Part shown: positions 26,280 to 34,978 of the stretch, in pieces
Layout of the letters: each line of letters starts with the position of its first letter
Position numbering within the stretch: the first letter of the stretch is position 1
Source: WVZL01 sp041862375
GTDB taxonomy: Bacteria > Acidobacteriota > Aminicenantia > Aminicenantales > Aminicenantaceae
DNA: 64,000 nucleotides
Direction: 5' to 3'
Assembly: GCA_041862375.1 (NCBI GenBank)
Contig: JBGVTE010000050.1
Location: forward strand, 62,001-126,000
Position numbers and translations under genes: made by a program
Notes under the pieces: model-generated
Database searches by the model: none
What the model was told of the DNA's origin: nothing
Seen by the model: only the letters and a program-made list of their open reading frames with translations

Positions 26280-27626
26280 TTATTTTTTTCCCTTTTCGAG
26301 GAATCCTTCCATAAACTGAATGTCATAGTTCCCTTTTTTAAACAGTGAATTGGAGAGAATACTCAGATGAAGGGGAATGTTTGTCTTTATACCCACAATT
26401 GTTGTCATTTCTAATGCTGTTAGCATTTTTTTAATAGCCATTTGGCGGGAGGGAGCCATTGCGATGATTTTAGCCACAAGGGAATCATAATCTGGCGGTA
26501 TTTGCCACCCACAGTAAGCTGCAGAATCCACTCGAATTCCTTCTCCTCCGGGAAAGACCAAAAAGTCAATCTTTCCAGGAAATGGAACAAATGTCTCAGC
26601 ATCTTCGGCATTTATCCGGCATTCAATACTATGTCCTCGGATTTTCAATTCAGGTGAAAAAGATAATTTTTCCCCGGCAGCAACTTTTATTTGCTCTTTA
26701 ACCAAATCCACTCCATAGATCATCTCTGTGATTGGATGTTCCACTTGAACTCGAGTGTTTGCCTCCATGAAGTAGAATCTCTTCTGTTCATCTACGAGGA
26801 ATTCAAATGTGCCTAGGCTCTGATACCCAAGATGATCGGCAGCTTCCTGAACAGCTTTTGCTATCTTTTTTCTTAATTTCTCATCGATGAAAGGCGAGGG
26901 AGTCTCCTCTAAAATTTTTTGGTACTTTCTCTGAATAGAGCATTCTCTTTCGCCAAAGATTACTATGTTTCCTTTCGTATCGCCGATTACCTGAATTTCA
27001 ATATGTCGTGCTTTGGAAAAATATTTTTCCATATAAAGAGAGGAATTACTGAATGCAGCCTCAGCTTCCTTTTGAGCTATTGGAAAGTACTCTTCTAACT
27101 GGGGAATAGAATGGGCAATCCGCATCCCTTTTCCTCCTCCCCCTGCTGCTGCTTTTAATATGACGGGGAATCCTATTTTTTGAGTATCTTTTTTGGCTTC
27201 AGAAATATCTTCAATGATTTTGTCGCTTCCTGGAATAACAGGTAATTTTAATTTTTTCATTTCCTGGCGTGCTCTGTGTTTATCTCCCAAGAGCCTCATT
27301 AAAGAAGCTGGGGGACCAATAAATGCAATACCTGAAGTTTCGCATATTTCAGGAAAACGAGGATTTTCAGCCAGAAAACCATAACCTGGGTGGATAGCAT
27401 CAGCTTTAGTAATTTCTGCTGCACTCAAGATACTGGGAATATTGAGATAACTTTCCGAAGATTTAGCAGGTCCTATACATACTTCTTCATCGGCGAGCAT
27501 TGTATGGAGAGAATTTTTGTCAGGCTCAGAATAAACAGCTACAGTCTTAATCCCCAATTCTCGAGCAGCACTGATGATGCGCAGAGCAATTTCTCCTCGG
27601 TTTGCTATCAAGATTTTAGAAAACAT
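26280..27626 (-). CDS. accC: Acetyl-CoA carboxylase biotin carboxylase subunit
   Basis: ATP-grasp enzyme carboxylating biotin on AccB, the first half-reaction of fatty-acid synthesis. 448 aa is standard. Motifs: ILIANRGEIALRI, AIHPGYGFLAENP, KAAAGGGGKGMRI (ATP lid), GERECSIQRKYQK (bicarbonate site), EFLVDEQKRFYFMEANTRVQVEHP (metal/catalytic). It ends 3 nt from the convergent M48-like gene and follows accB by 5 nt. The carboxyltransferase subunits are not in the window. Confidence 0.96.
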   Translation of the reverse strand: MFSKILIANRGEIALRIISAARELGIKTVAVYSEPDKNSLHTMLADEEVCIGPAKSSESYLNIPSILSAAEITKADAIHPGYGFLAENPRFPEICETSGIAFIGPPASLMRLLGDKHRARQEMKKLKLPVIPGSDKIIEDISEAKKDTQKIGFPVILKAAAGGGGKGMRIAHSIPQLEEYFPIAQKEAEAAFSNSSLYMEKYFSKARHIEIQVIGDTKGNIVIFGERECSIQRKYQKILEETPSPFIDEKLRKKIAKAVQEAADHLGYQSLGTFEFLVDEQKRFYFMEANTRVQVEHPITEMIYGVDLVKEQIKVAAGEKLSFSPELKIRGHSIECRINAEDAETFVPFPGKIDFLVFPGGEGIRVDSAAYCGWQIPPDYDSLVAKIIAMAPSRQMAIKKMLTALEMTTIVGIKTNIPLHLSILSNSLFKKGNYDIQFMEGFLEKGKK

Positions 27627-27631
27627 GGAGA

Positions 27632-28102
27632 TTACAACAAGCTTTGGATGGCGAACAGCCTTTGACCGTATTCGATTGGTTTGCCGTTTTCCACATATAT
27701 TTCTTCAAGGATACCATCAACGTCAGCTTCGATTTCGTTCATTAATTTCATAGCTTCGATAATACAAAGGACTTGATTCTTTTTGACTTCATCTCCAACT
27801 TCAATAAAAGGGGGAGAGGAAGGATCGGGGGCACGATAAAAAGTCCCGACCATAGGTGAAGTGATGTAGTGAAGCTTATCTTTTTTTTTCTCTAGAGAGG
27901 GCTCTTGTTGTACAAAGTTCTCGCCTTCATCCGGGGTCGGGGAGGGCTTGATAGCGGGGATAGACGCGGCCTCAAGAGGAGAAGTGTTTCTGCTGATTTT
28001 TATTTTTAATCCCTCTACTTCTATTTCAAAATGAGTGAGGTTTTTTTCTTCCATAAGCTTAATTATCTTGTTTATTTCTCTGTAGTCTATATTTGTACTC
28101 AT
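27632..28102 (-). CDS. accB: Acetyl-CoA carboxylase biotin carboxyl carrier protein
   Basis: Carries the biotin arm for AccC. About 156 aa: N-terminal segment with an acidic IEVEGLKIKI strand, a Pro/Ala/Glu-rich linker (about 45-75), and the biotinyl domain SPMVGTFYRAPDPSSPPF...IIEAMKLMNEIEA, the biotinylated Lys being in EAMKLMN. An in-frame GTG at 28117 overlaps the ribosome-binding site GAGGAG, which is 8 nt from the ATG at 28102; the ATG is therefore the start. Confidence 0.95.
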   Translation of the reverse strand: MSTNIDYREINKIIKLMEEKNLTHFEIEVEGLKIKISRNTSPLEAASIPAIKPSPTPDEGENFVQQEPSLEKKKDKLHYITSPMVGTFYRAPDPSSPPFIEVGDEVKKNQVLCIIEAMKLMNEIEADVDGILEEIYVENGKPIEYGQRLFAIQSLL

Positions 28103-28172
28103 TTTGTATCTCCTCACTAGTGGCCATTGAGACGGTTTTTATTATTCATTTAGAACTTAGAAAATTAGTAAT

Positions 28173-28201
28173 ACCTTAATCACAACAGGAAGAAATGTCA
28201 A
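28173..28201 (-). promoter_or_regulatory. Candidate promoter of accB-accC
   Basis: On the minus strand a consensus TTGACA (28196-28201) is followed after 17 nt by TAAGGT (28173-28178), a weak -10. It lies in the 221-nt divergent gap between accB and ffh. On the plus strand TTGGCT (28276-28281) with TACATC after 18 nt may serve ffh. Confidence 0.35.
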
Positions 28202-28323
28202 GAGATAAGTGGCCCTAGTATCTATACATCATTTCGTGATAAAGCCCAAACCCAACATTGACTTCATAAGATGGTTTGGCTTAACATTTTAAATATCAGT
28301 ACATCACTAAGGAAAGTGAGAGG

Positions 28324-29658
28324 ATGCTTGATCAATTATCAAACCGCATTCAAGATGTGATAAAATTCCTTCGCGGCGAAGGGAAAATAACTGAAAAAAA
28401 TATGGCTGAAGCTTTACGGATGGTTCGGTTGGCTTTACTTGAAGCTGATGTCAACTATAAAGTTGTTAAAGATTTTATAGAGAGAATAAAGCTCAAGGCT
28501 CTCAATGAAAAAGTTTTCTCCAGTCTGACAGCTGCTCAACAAGTCATCAAAATTGTTAAAGATGAGCTTACTTTTATCTTGGGCGAGAAAGCTCAGCATT
28601 TAAAGTTTTCAAACATACCGCCCTCGATTTTTATGCTGGTGGGGATTCAAGGCTGTGGAAAGACAACTACGTGTGGAAAAATGGCAAAGTTGGTTTTAAA
28701 ACTTAAAAAAAATCCACTTTTGGCTTCTTTTGACTTTAAAAGACTCGCTGCTCAAGATCAATTGAAACAGATTTCCCATGTGCTTAATCTTCCCTTTTAT
28801 GAGATGTCCAGAGAGCAAATTTTATATCCAAGAAGTGTTCTTAAGGAAGTGGTGAAGTATTGCCAAAACAGAGGTTTTGATCCTCTTATTGTTGATACGG
28901 CAGGAAGGCTTCATGTTGATGATGAACTCATGGATGAACTGAGAATGGTTCGTGACATTCTTAATCCCATAGAAGTAATGTATGTTGGTGATTCTATGAC
29001 TGGCCAAGATGCAGTAAAAAGCGCTCAAATCTTTGATGAAAAAATTGGTTTGACCTCTGTTATTTTAACGAAACTCGACGGTGATGCTAGAGGAGGTGCG
29101 GCTTTATCCATTGTATCAGTCACAGGTAAGCCCATAAAATTTATCGGAGTAGGTGAGAAATTCGACAAGTTTGAGATTTTTCATCCCGACCGAATGGCAT
29201 CCCGAATCCTTGGCATGGGAGATATTTTGAGTTTGGTCGAGAAAGCAGAGCAGGAAGCTGATTTAACAGAGGCAGAAGAACTAGCCCAGAAGTTGCGAAA
29301 ACAGGAATTTACATTCCATGATTTTAAGAGGCAACTTGTCCAGATGAGAAAAATGGGCTCTTTTTCCCAAATTATGAGTTTATTGCCCCGCAGTGGGGCT
29401 TTCAAGAACATTTCTAAAATTAATATGGATGACAAAAAGATTATTCACTATGAAGCCATCATAAACTCAATGACACCGCAAGAAAGGGATAATCCCAAGT
29501 TGATTAATGGGAGCTGTCGCCTAAGGATCAGCAAAGGAAGCGGAAGGCCATTGAGTGAGGTCAATCAGTTATTGCGGCAATTTTTTGAGATCAAAAAACT
29601 CATGAAAAAATCTCATTTTCAGAAATTGCTTTCTTCCTTTCCACTGCAACCACAATAG
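28324..29658 (+). CDS. ffh: Signal recognition particle protein Ffh
   Basis: GTPase binding SRP RNA and signal peptides of nascent membrane proteins. 444 aa: N domain (1-95), G domain with P-loop GIQGCGKTTT (about 105), DTAGRLHVD, TKLDGDARGG and GVGEKFDKFE, then a Met-containing M domain ending with the RNA-binding segment GSCRLRISKGSGRPLSEVNQ. Three deviations from the usual form are visible: GCGKT for GSGKT, RLAA for RPAA, and SCRLRI for the usual SRRxRI. The gene nevertheless looks intact. SD-like GGA/GAGG precedes the ATG. Confidence 0.95.
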   Translation: MLDQLSNRIQDVIKFLRGEGKITEKNMAEALRMVRLALLEADVNYKVVKDFIERIKLKALNEKVFSSLTAAQQVIKIVKDELTFILGEKAQHLKFSNIPPSIFMLVGIQGCGKTTTCGKMAKLVLKLKKNPLLASFDFKRLAAQDQLKQISHVLNLPFYEMSREQILYPRSVLKEVVKYCQNRGFDPLIVDTAGRLHVDDELMDELRMVRDILNPIEVMYVGDSMTGQDAVKSAQIFDEKIGLTSVILTKLDGDARGGAALSIVSVTGKPIKFIGVGEKFDKFEIFHPDRMASRILGMGDILSLVEKAEQEADLTEAEELAQKLRKQEFTFHDFKRQLVQMRKMGSFSQIMSLLPRSGAFKNISKINMDDKKIIHYEAIINSMTPQERDNPKLINGSCRLRISKGSGRPLSEVNQLLRQFFEIKKLMKKSHFQKLLSSFPLQPQ

Positions 29659-30007
29659 CTCATCCTAGGAATCAGTAATTAAAGGAACATTCCCAATCAT
29701 GTGAGTGGAGAATATATCCAGTCTGCAATGAAAAGAGGTGTTGCAATTTTCATCATCTGGAGGGGAGAAAGAAACACTGTGTAGGTAAGGGATTCGTTTT
29801 CAATGAAAACCGATAGCTTTCTACATCATATAGAGGTCTTTGGGAGAAGAGGGAGTAACCTTTAAAAATTTAACCTGAATACTTTGGTCTCTGAGGAAGC
29901 TCGAGACTTCTTCACGAAAAATGAGATGCTCGTATCTTGCTAAAACAGTTGACTTTAAAGTAAAATTCAGATATCATCTCAATTCACATTATATAATATG
30001 GATTAAA
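29659..30007 (+). other. 349-nt non-coding interval between ffh and rpsP
   Basis: No open frame with family resemblance. A short perfect hairpin (GTTTTC-AAT-GAAAAC) lies near 29795-29810, and a second small inverted repeat (GAAG/CTTC) near 29895-29912. A TATAAT at 29992-29997 ends 10 nt before the rpsP ATG and may be its -10 box, though no good -35 is placed 16-18 nt upstream. I looked for the SRP RNA tetraloop region here and did not find it. Confidence 0.35.
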
Positions 30008-30262
30008 ATGATTTCTATTCGATTAATGAGGCTCGGAGGAAGGAAAAAACCCTTCTACCGGATAATAGCCATTGATTCCAGAAAGCCCAGAGAAAGTAAA
30101 GCAAAGGATATTATTGGTTACTATAATCCCTTGAAGGATCCGCCGGAAATTAAGATAGATTCTGAAAAAGTCAAATACTGGATAGAGAGAGGAGCTCAAG
30201 CTTCTAATACAGTTCAATCTCTTATACATAAAGTTTCCAACTCAGAGAAACTTTCGCATTAA
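30008..30262 (+). CDS. rpsP: 30S ribosomal protein bS16
   Basis: 84-aa small-subunit protein. MISIRLMRLGGRKKPFYRIIAID is the standard bS16 start, followed by DIIGYYNPL and KVKYWIERGAQAS. A longer in-frame start at 29921 would add 29 residues unlike the family, so the ATG at 30008 is preferred; it lacks a Shine-Dalgarno. First gene of the conserved rpsP-khpA-rimM-trmD-rplS order. Confidence 0.94.
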   Translation: MISIRLMRLGGRKKPFYRIIAIDSRKPRESKAKDIIGYYNPLKDPPEIKIDSEKVKYWIERGAQASNTVQSLIHKVSNSEKLSH

Positions 30263-30288
30263 CATTCTTAAACTTAAAGGAGGTTACA

Positions 30289-30525
30289 GTGAGAGAACTA
30301 GTTGAGATGATTGCCAAATCATTAGTTGACAATCCAGACAAAGTTCAAGTTTCCCAATTGGAAGGAGAGCAAACGACAATTTTAGAACTCAAGGTTGCAC
30401 CTGAAGATTTGGGAAAGGTCATTGGCAAACAGGGAAGAACAGCTCGTGCTATAAGGATTATTCTTGGTGCCGCTGGTATGAAGATGAAAAGGAGATTTAA
30501 TCTAGAAATAATAGAAAAAGCATAG
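30289..30525 (+). CDS. khpA: KH-domain RNA-binding protein KhpA
   Basis: 78-aa single KH domain (formerly YlqC family), which binds RNA and in several bacteria partners with KhpB. The KH signature VIGKQGRTARAIRIIL contains the GxxG loop (GKQG). Start GTG with a near-perfect AAAGGAGG 6 nt upstream. Located between rpsP and rimM, its usual place. Confidence 0.92.
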   Translation: MRELVEMIAKSLVDNPDKVQVSQLEGEQTTILELKVAPEDLGKVIGKQGRTARAIRIILGAAGMKMKRRFNLEIIEKA

Positions 30526-30526
30526 T

Positions 30527-31033
30527 TTGGTTAGTATTGGGAGAGTCGTAAGGAGTAAGGGGAAAAGAGGCGAACTCAAGCTAAAAATATATTCGGAACA
30601 TTTTCTTAAGCCTTTTTTTCCGAAAGTATATTTTCAAAGAAGAAGCTCTCTTGAAGAGTTCGAAGTAGAATACCTTCGCGCTTATAAAAAATTTTTTTTA
30701 ATCAAGCTAAAAAATATTGATACTCTAGAACAAGCTAGTGCATTAGCTGGGCTGGAAGTTTTAATTCCAGAAGAATTACTCCGCCCTTTAAAAAAAGATA
30801 ATTACTATCTTTTTCAAATCATAGGCTGTTCTGTTGTCACTAATGACAAAAGGAAAGTAGGGGTAGTAGCAGATTTCTTGTTTATAGAGAATAATGATCT
30901 TTTAGTAGTGATGAGAGAGAATAAAGAAATTTTAATCCCATTTATTCAATCAATCTGTCAAGAAGTCAACCTTCAAAGAAGGGAAATTACTGTTAATCCC
31001 CCCGACGGCCTTTTGGACCTTGATGAGATTTGA
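30527..31033 (+). CDS. rimM: 16S rRNA processing protein RimM
   Basis: Assembly factor for the 30S head, binding uS19. 168 aa with an N-terminal RimM barrel (SIGRVVRSKGKRGELKLKIY; EQASALAGLEVLIPEELL) and a C-terminal PRC-barrel (YYLFQIIGCSVV, IPFIQSICQEVN). It begins with TTG one base after the khpA stop and overlaps trmD by 11 nt. Confidence 0.93.
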   Translation: MVSIGRVVRSKGKRGELKLKIYSEHFLKPFFPKVYFQRRSSLEEFEVEYLRAYKKFFLIKLKNIDTLEQASALAGLEVLIPEELLRPLKKDNYYLFQIIGCSVVTNDKRKVGVVADFLFIENNDLLVVMRENKEILIPFIQSICQEVNLQRREITVNPPDGLLDLDEI

Positions 31034-31766
31034 TATAATTACAATATTTCCTGAAATGTTCAGTAGCGTATATTCAGGAGGAGTTGTAAAAAAAGCGGTT
31101 GAGAAGGGTCTTGTAGAAATTAATATCCATAATTTACGTGATTTTACTGGTGATAAGCATAAGCAAGTAGACGATCGGCCTTATGGCGGTGGGGAGGGGA
31201 TGGTGTTGAAGTTCGAGCCAATATTTCGAGCTGTGAAAAAGATAAAACGGGGAAAAAAAGTACCTGTGTATCTTCTCTCTCCTCAAGGAAGGAAGTTTAA
31301 TAATCAGCTTGCGGAGGAGTTGGCTGGTTATTCTCAGCTTATTCTTATCTGTGGCCGATATGAAGGAGTAGATGAAAGAGTAGTTCAGTGTGTGGTTACC
31401 GGAGAAATATCCATAGGAGATTATATATTGACAGGAGGCGAACCAGCAGCCATTGTTGTTGTAGATGCAGTTTCGAGATTTATTCCTGATGTTGTTGGAA
31501 AGCCAGAATCAGTAAAGAGTGATTCTTTCCATAAGAGCTTTTTGGATTTTCCTCAGTATACGCGTCCTCGCGAATTTAGAGGAAAAAAGGTTCCTCAAGT
31601 TCTTTTTTCTGGGAATCATGATAAGATAAAATTGTGGCGACGGAGAAAATCAATAGAGAAGACATGGAGAGTGAGACCTGATCTTCTCAGAGAAGTTGAG
31701 TTGGATCAAGAAGAAAAAAATATACTTGAAGAAATAAAGAAAGGAAAGCACAATGAATCTGATTGA
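31023..31766 (+). CDS. trmD: tRNA (guanine37-N1)-methyltransferase TrmD
   Basis: SPOUT-class enzyme methylating G37 of tRNAs to prevent frameshifting. About 247 aa: RFDIITIFPEMF, DDRPYGGGEGMVLK, LICGRYEGVDERV, EISIGDYILTGGEPAA with the trefoil-knot SAM site, and SFLDFPQYTRP. A TTG lies directly before the ATG at 31023; the ATG is the more likely start. Confidence 0.95.
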   Translation: MRFDIITIFPEMFSSVYSGGVVKKAVEKGLVEINIHNLRDFTGDKHKQVDDRPYGGGEGMVLKFEPIFRAVKKIKRGKKVPVYLLSPQGRKFNNQLAEELAGYSQLILICGRYEGVDERVVQCVVTGEISIGDYILTGGEPAAIVVVDAVSRFIPDVVGKPESVKSDSFHKSFLDFPQYTRPREFRGKKVPQVLFSGNHDKIKLWRRRKSIEKTWRVRPDLLREVELDQEEKNILEEIKKGKHNESD

Positions 31767-32097
31767 TTTAGTAGAAGAAAAACAAGTGAGGAAAGATTTA
31801 GGTTTATTTAACGTTGGTGATACAGTTAAAGTTCATGTAATTATAAGAGAAGGGGAGAAAGAAAGAGTTCAGGTTTTTCAAGGGAATGTTATAGCCAAGA
31901 GAGGTTCTGGCCTAGGAGCGACTTTCACTGTCCGAAAAATTTCTTTTGGAATAGGAGTAGAAAGAATTTTTCCCCTTCATTCCAAAATGATAAAAAAGAT
32001 TGAAATTGTTAGAAGAGGGAAAGTTAGAAGAGCAAAATTGTATTACCTTCGAGAACTCAAGGGAAAAGCAGCCAGGCTAAAAGAGTTAAAAACATAA
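31753..32097 (+). CDS. rplS: 50S ribosomal protein bL19
   Basis: 114-aa protein at the 30S-50S interface. NVGDTVKVHVIIREGEKERVQVFQGNVIAKRGSG and FGIGVERIFPLHSKMI are the conserved blocks. Overlaps the trmD end by 14 nt with AAAGGAAAG-type ribosome-binding sequence upstream. Slightly extended C-terminus is ordinary. Confidence 0.96.
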   Translation: MNLIDLVEEKQVRKDLGLFNVGDTVKVHVIIREGEKERVQVFQGNVIAKRGSGLGATFTVRKISFGIGVERIFPLHSKMIKKIEIVRRGKVRRAKLYYLRELKGKAARLKELKT

Positions 32098-32099
32098 AA

Positions 32100-32729
32100 T
32101 TGGCAGATTTCCAGTTTGAGAAAAGATATTTAAAGCTGGGGTACCGGAAAATTTCAGGCGTTGATGAAGCAGGAAGAGGAGCTCTTTGTGGTCCTGTTGT
32201 GGCTGCTGCTGTTATCATGCCGATATCTGCCATGAGAGGAAAACTCTCGAGGGAGGTTAAAGAAATAAATGATTCCAAAGCCCTTTCACCAAAGAAGAGG
32301 AGGAAATTAGCTCTGTTTATCATACATGAGGCTTTATCTGTTGGTATTGGTCTTGCTTCTAATGAAGAGATTGACCGCGAAAATATATTCTGGGCTTCAC
32401 TAAAAGCTATGAAGAGAGCCATCCAGAATTTGCCCATTCCTCCTGATTTTATCCTTGTAGACGGCTTTAATCTAAGAGATATTGAGTATCCTCATGTTTG
32501 TATCCCTCAGGGAGATAGCAAGAGTGTTTCAGTAGCAGCTGCCTCTATAATAGCTAAAGTTTTTCGAGACGAGATAATGATTCTCTTAGATAAAATTTAT
32601 AAAGGATATGCCCTTGCTAGAAACAAAGGATATGGAACAAAAGAGCATTATCGATCCTTAAGAGAGAAAGGGCCTACTCCTTTACACAGATTTTCTTTCA
32701 ATTTAGGTCAAAAGAGCAATGGCTCCTAA
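32100..32729 (+). CDS. rnhB: Ribonuclease HII
   Basis: Removes ribonucleotides from DNA:RNA hybrids. 209 aa; catalytic carboxylates are in GVDEAGRG (D and E), in ILVDGFN, and in the later GDSKSVSVAAASIIAKVFRD block; GYGTKEHY completes the family pattern. TTG start 2 nt after rplS. The stop overlaps the next gene by 11 nt. Confidence 0.94.
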   Translation: MADFQFEKRYLKLGYRKISGVDEAGRGALCGPVVAAAVIMPISAMRGKLSREVKEINDSKALSPKKRRKLALFIIHEALSVGIGLASNEEIDRENIFWASLKAMKRAIQNLPIPPDFILVDGFNLRDIEYPHVCIPQGDSKSVSVAAASIIAKVFRDEIMILLDKIYKGYALARNKGYGTKEHYRSLREKGPTPLHRFSFNLGQKSNGS

Positions 32730-34809
32730 GAGAGATAGGATTAAGACCATCGAGCTTGCGGAGAAGTATGTCCAGGCGGGTAAAATAAAGGCGGCAATAG
32801 CAGAGTACCAAAAGCTCCTTGTAGGAGGTGTCCAGGATATCAACATCAGAAATATCATCGGTGATTTACATGTAAGATCAAATGAAAAGATAAAAGCACA
32901 GGAAGAATTTAAGAAGATAGCTGATTATTACGAGAAGAATAGATTATATGCTCAAGCTATAGCTATTTATAAGAAAATAAATAAATTAAATCCAGAAAAT
33001 ACAAAAATCGCACTTAAACTGGCTGATCTCTTCGCTACGTATGGCTTTATTTCCGAAGCCAAAGCTTGGTATCTAAATGTCGCAGAAAATCTAAAAAAGG
33101 AAGGGCGTTTAGAGGAAGCAATTCCCTTATATGAGAAGTTAAAAAAGCTCGATAAAGAAAATTCTGAGGTGAGAATGACTCTGGCAGTGCTTTATGAAAA
33201 GGAAGGGAAAATGGATCAGGCTGTTGATGAGTTTAACACAATTGCAGAGTCAATGCTTCGAGCTGGCCAACTGGATGAGGCTGAGAAGGTTCTCAAGCAG
33301 GCAAGGAGGCTAAAAGAAAGTCATGTTCGAACTATTTCCAATATTATTAACCTTCTAAAAATGAAAAGTAAGATTAAAGAGGCTGTTTCAATTCTGAATA
33401 AAGCTCTCCAGGAAGACAAAGGAAATTTGAGATTAAAAAATCTTTTAGGATCCCTCTACTTTGAAAATAAGGACTTCGATAAAGCAAAAAAAATATATGC
33501 TGAAGTGCTCTCCACTCGAGAGATGGACCAGGAGGCAAGAATCAAAACAGGACGCATTTTTATCCAAGAAGGTAATCTGGATAAAGCATTTGAGCTCTTT
33601 GAACCTATAGTAGATACCTTAATAGAAAAAGAGAATTTAGAAAAAGCTATCGGTCTCCTTGGCCTTATTCTTTCTTCAAAGAAAGTTCATCTTCCTTCAT
33701 TAGAGAAGCTAGCCCTCATTTATAAATCTACGAGCGAAAGTGATAATCTGGAGATTGTATACAGGGTTATTTTAGAAGAATACCGGGAAAAGGGATTAAA
33801 AGAGGAATTGCTATCTATTCTGAGAGAACTTGTCAAGCTTAGCCCAAAAGATAATGACCTTGCTGATGAATACAGACAACTCAAGCAAGAGCTGGGTATT
33901 AAAGAGGAGGAGGTTGAGATTGGACCTTCGCAAGTAGTAGATGATGAGAAGGATATTTTAGAAGTGAAGTTAGCAAAGGCAGATTTGTATTTGGAACAAG
34001 GATTAATCCGGAACGCGAAAAGAATTCTTCAAGATTTAAAGATGAGGTATTCTGATGAACCGATGATTGACCAGAAAATTGCTCTCCTCGATGTAATGAG
34101 AACAAAAGTAGAAGAGGACGAAATACCTGAGAGGATTGAGAAAGTAAAAGCTTTGGAATCAATAATTGAGAAAAGAGAAGTTGAGAGGGAACATGAAAAG
34201 GAAGAGAAGGTCACTGCTTTTGATATCTTTGCTGAAACAGATATAGTTCCTTTTAGGTCTCAAGAGCTGGGAGAGAAGAAATATTACAACTTAATGGACA
34301 CTATAGAAAGTGAGATAAAGATTATTAACTCAATCGTGAATCATCAAATAAAAGGAGATAGAGAGACTTTAGAAAAAGAGCTCTCTGAGATTGTTACTGA
34401 ATTTAAGAATGAGCTTAAAGATAAGGTAGACAAGGAAAATTATGAAATACATTATAATCTTGGTATTGCTTTTATGGAACAGGGATTATTTGATGATGCT
34501 GTAGAGGAATTAAAACTAGCCGCAAAAGAAAATAGACTTTTGGTCGATTGTTGTAGCGCAATCAGCCTTTGTTTCCGGAAAAAAGATAATTTTAAGAACG
34601 GATTGAAATGGATTGAGAAGGGTTTGGAAGCGGCAGAAAAAGGATCAAACCACTATTATGCCTTGAAATATGAGATGGCTTCTCTTTATGAAGAATTGGA
34701 AGAACCGGAAAAGGCTTTGAAATTGTACAGTGAAATAAAAGAATGGAATGATGATTTTAGGGATGTAGGAAGAAAAATCAAGAATCTTAAAGAAATAACC
34801 TCTGTATAA
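32719..34809 (+). CDS. Large TPR-repeat protein
   Basis: 696-aa cytoplasmic-looking protein without signal peptide, built of tetratricopeptide repeats (about 10-385, for example YAQAIAIYKKINKLNPENTKIALKLA-like units, and again about 575-690), with a charged, partly coiled-coil middle region (about 395-540). It overlaps rnhB and may be read from the ribosomal-protein operon. Such proteins occur next to rnhB in relatives, but the partner is unknown. A weak hairpin with eight Ts follows (about 34847-34868). Confidence 0.78.
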   Translation: MAPKRDRIKTIELAEKYVQAGKIKAAIAEYQKLLVGGVQDINIRNIIGDLHVRSNEKIKAQEEFKKIADYYEKNRLYAQAIAIYKKINKLNPENTKIALKLADLFATYGFISEAKAWYLNVAENLKKEGRLEEAIPLYEKLKKLDKENSEVRMTLAVLYEKEGKMDQAVDEFNTIAESMLRAGQLDEAEKVLKQARRLKESHVRTISNIINLLKMKSKIKEAVSILNKALQEDKGNLRLKNLLGSLYFENKDFDKAKKIYAEVLSTREMDQEARIKTGRIFIQEGNLDKAFELFEPIVDTLIEKENLEKAIGLLGLILSSKKVHLPSLEKLALIYKSTSESDNLEIVYRVILEEYREKGLKEELLSILRELVKLSPKDNDLADEYRQLKQELGIKEEEVEIGPSQVVDDEKDILEVKLAKADLYLEQGLIRNAKRILQDLKMRYSDEPMIDQKIALLDVMRTKVEEDEIPERIEKVKALESIIEKREVEREHEKEEKVTAFDIFAETDIVPFRSQELGEKKYYNLMDTIESEIKIINSIVNHQIKGDRETLEKELSEIVTEFKNELKDKVDKENYEIHYNLGIAFMEQGLFDDAVEELKLAAKENRLLVDCCSAISLCFRKKDNFKNGLKWIEKGLEAAEKGSNHYYALKYEMASLYEELEEPEKALKLYSEIKEWNDDFRDVGRKIKNLKEITSV

Positions 34810-34978
34810 TCTTCACAGAATCATAAGGGAAAATATCCAAATCCAAAAACTCAAAGAGTATTTTTTTTCCAATGCCGGTGAGAAAAATTGGATTAAGACA
34901 ACGTTTCCTTTTCTGGAGACAAAATTCAGAGTGATCGAAAGTTGGACAAAATTTCTTCTCTGAAGACGCGTTTAAAAA

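Noticed and set aside
29921..30007. Longer N-terminus for ribosomal protein bS16
   Set aside because: The 29 extra residues do not resemble bS16, and the normal start MISIRLMRLG is at 30008.
29659..30007. SRP RNA or other known small RNA gene in the ffh-rpsP gap
   Set aside because: No GGAA tetraloop-containing domain or recognisable stems; only small hairpins.
34847..34868. Terminator after the large TPR gene
   Set aside because: ACTC/GAGT stem of about 4 pairs is too weak to support a firm call despite eight Ts; mentioned only in the gene entry.
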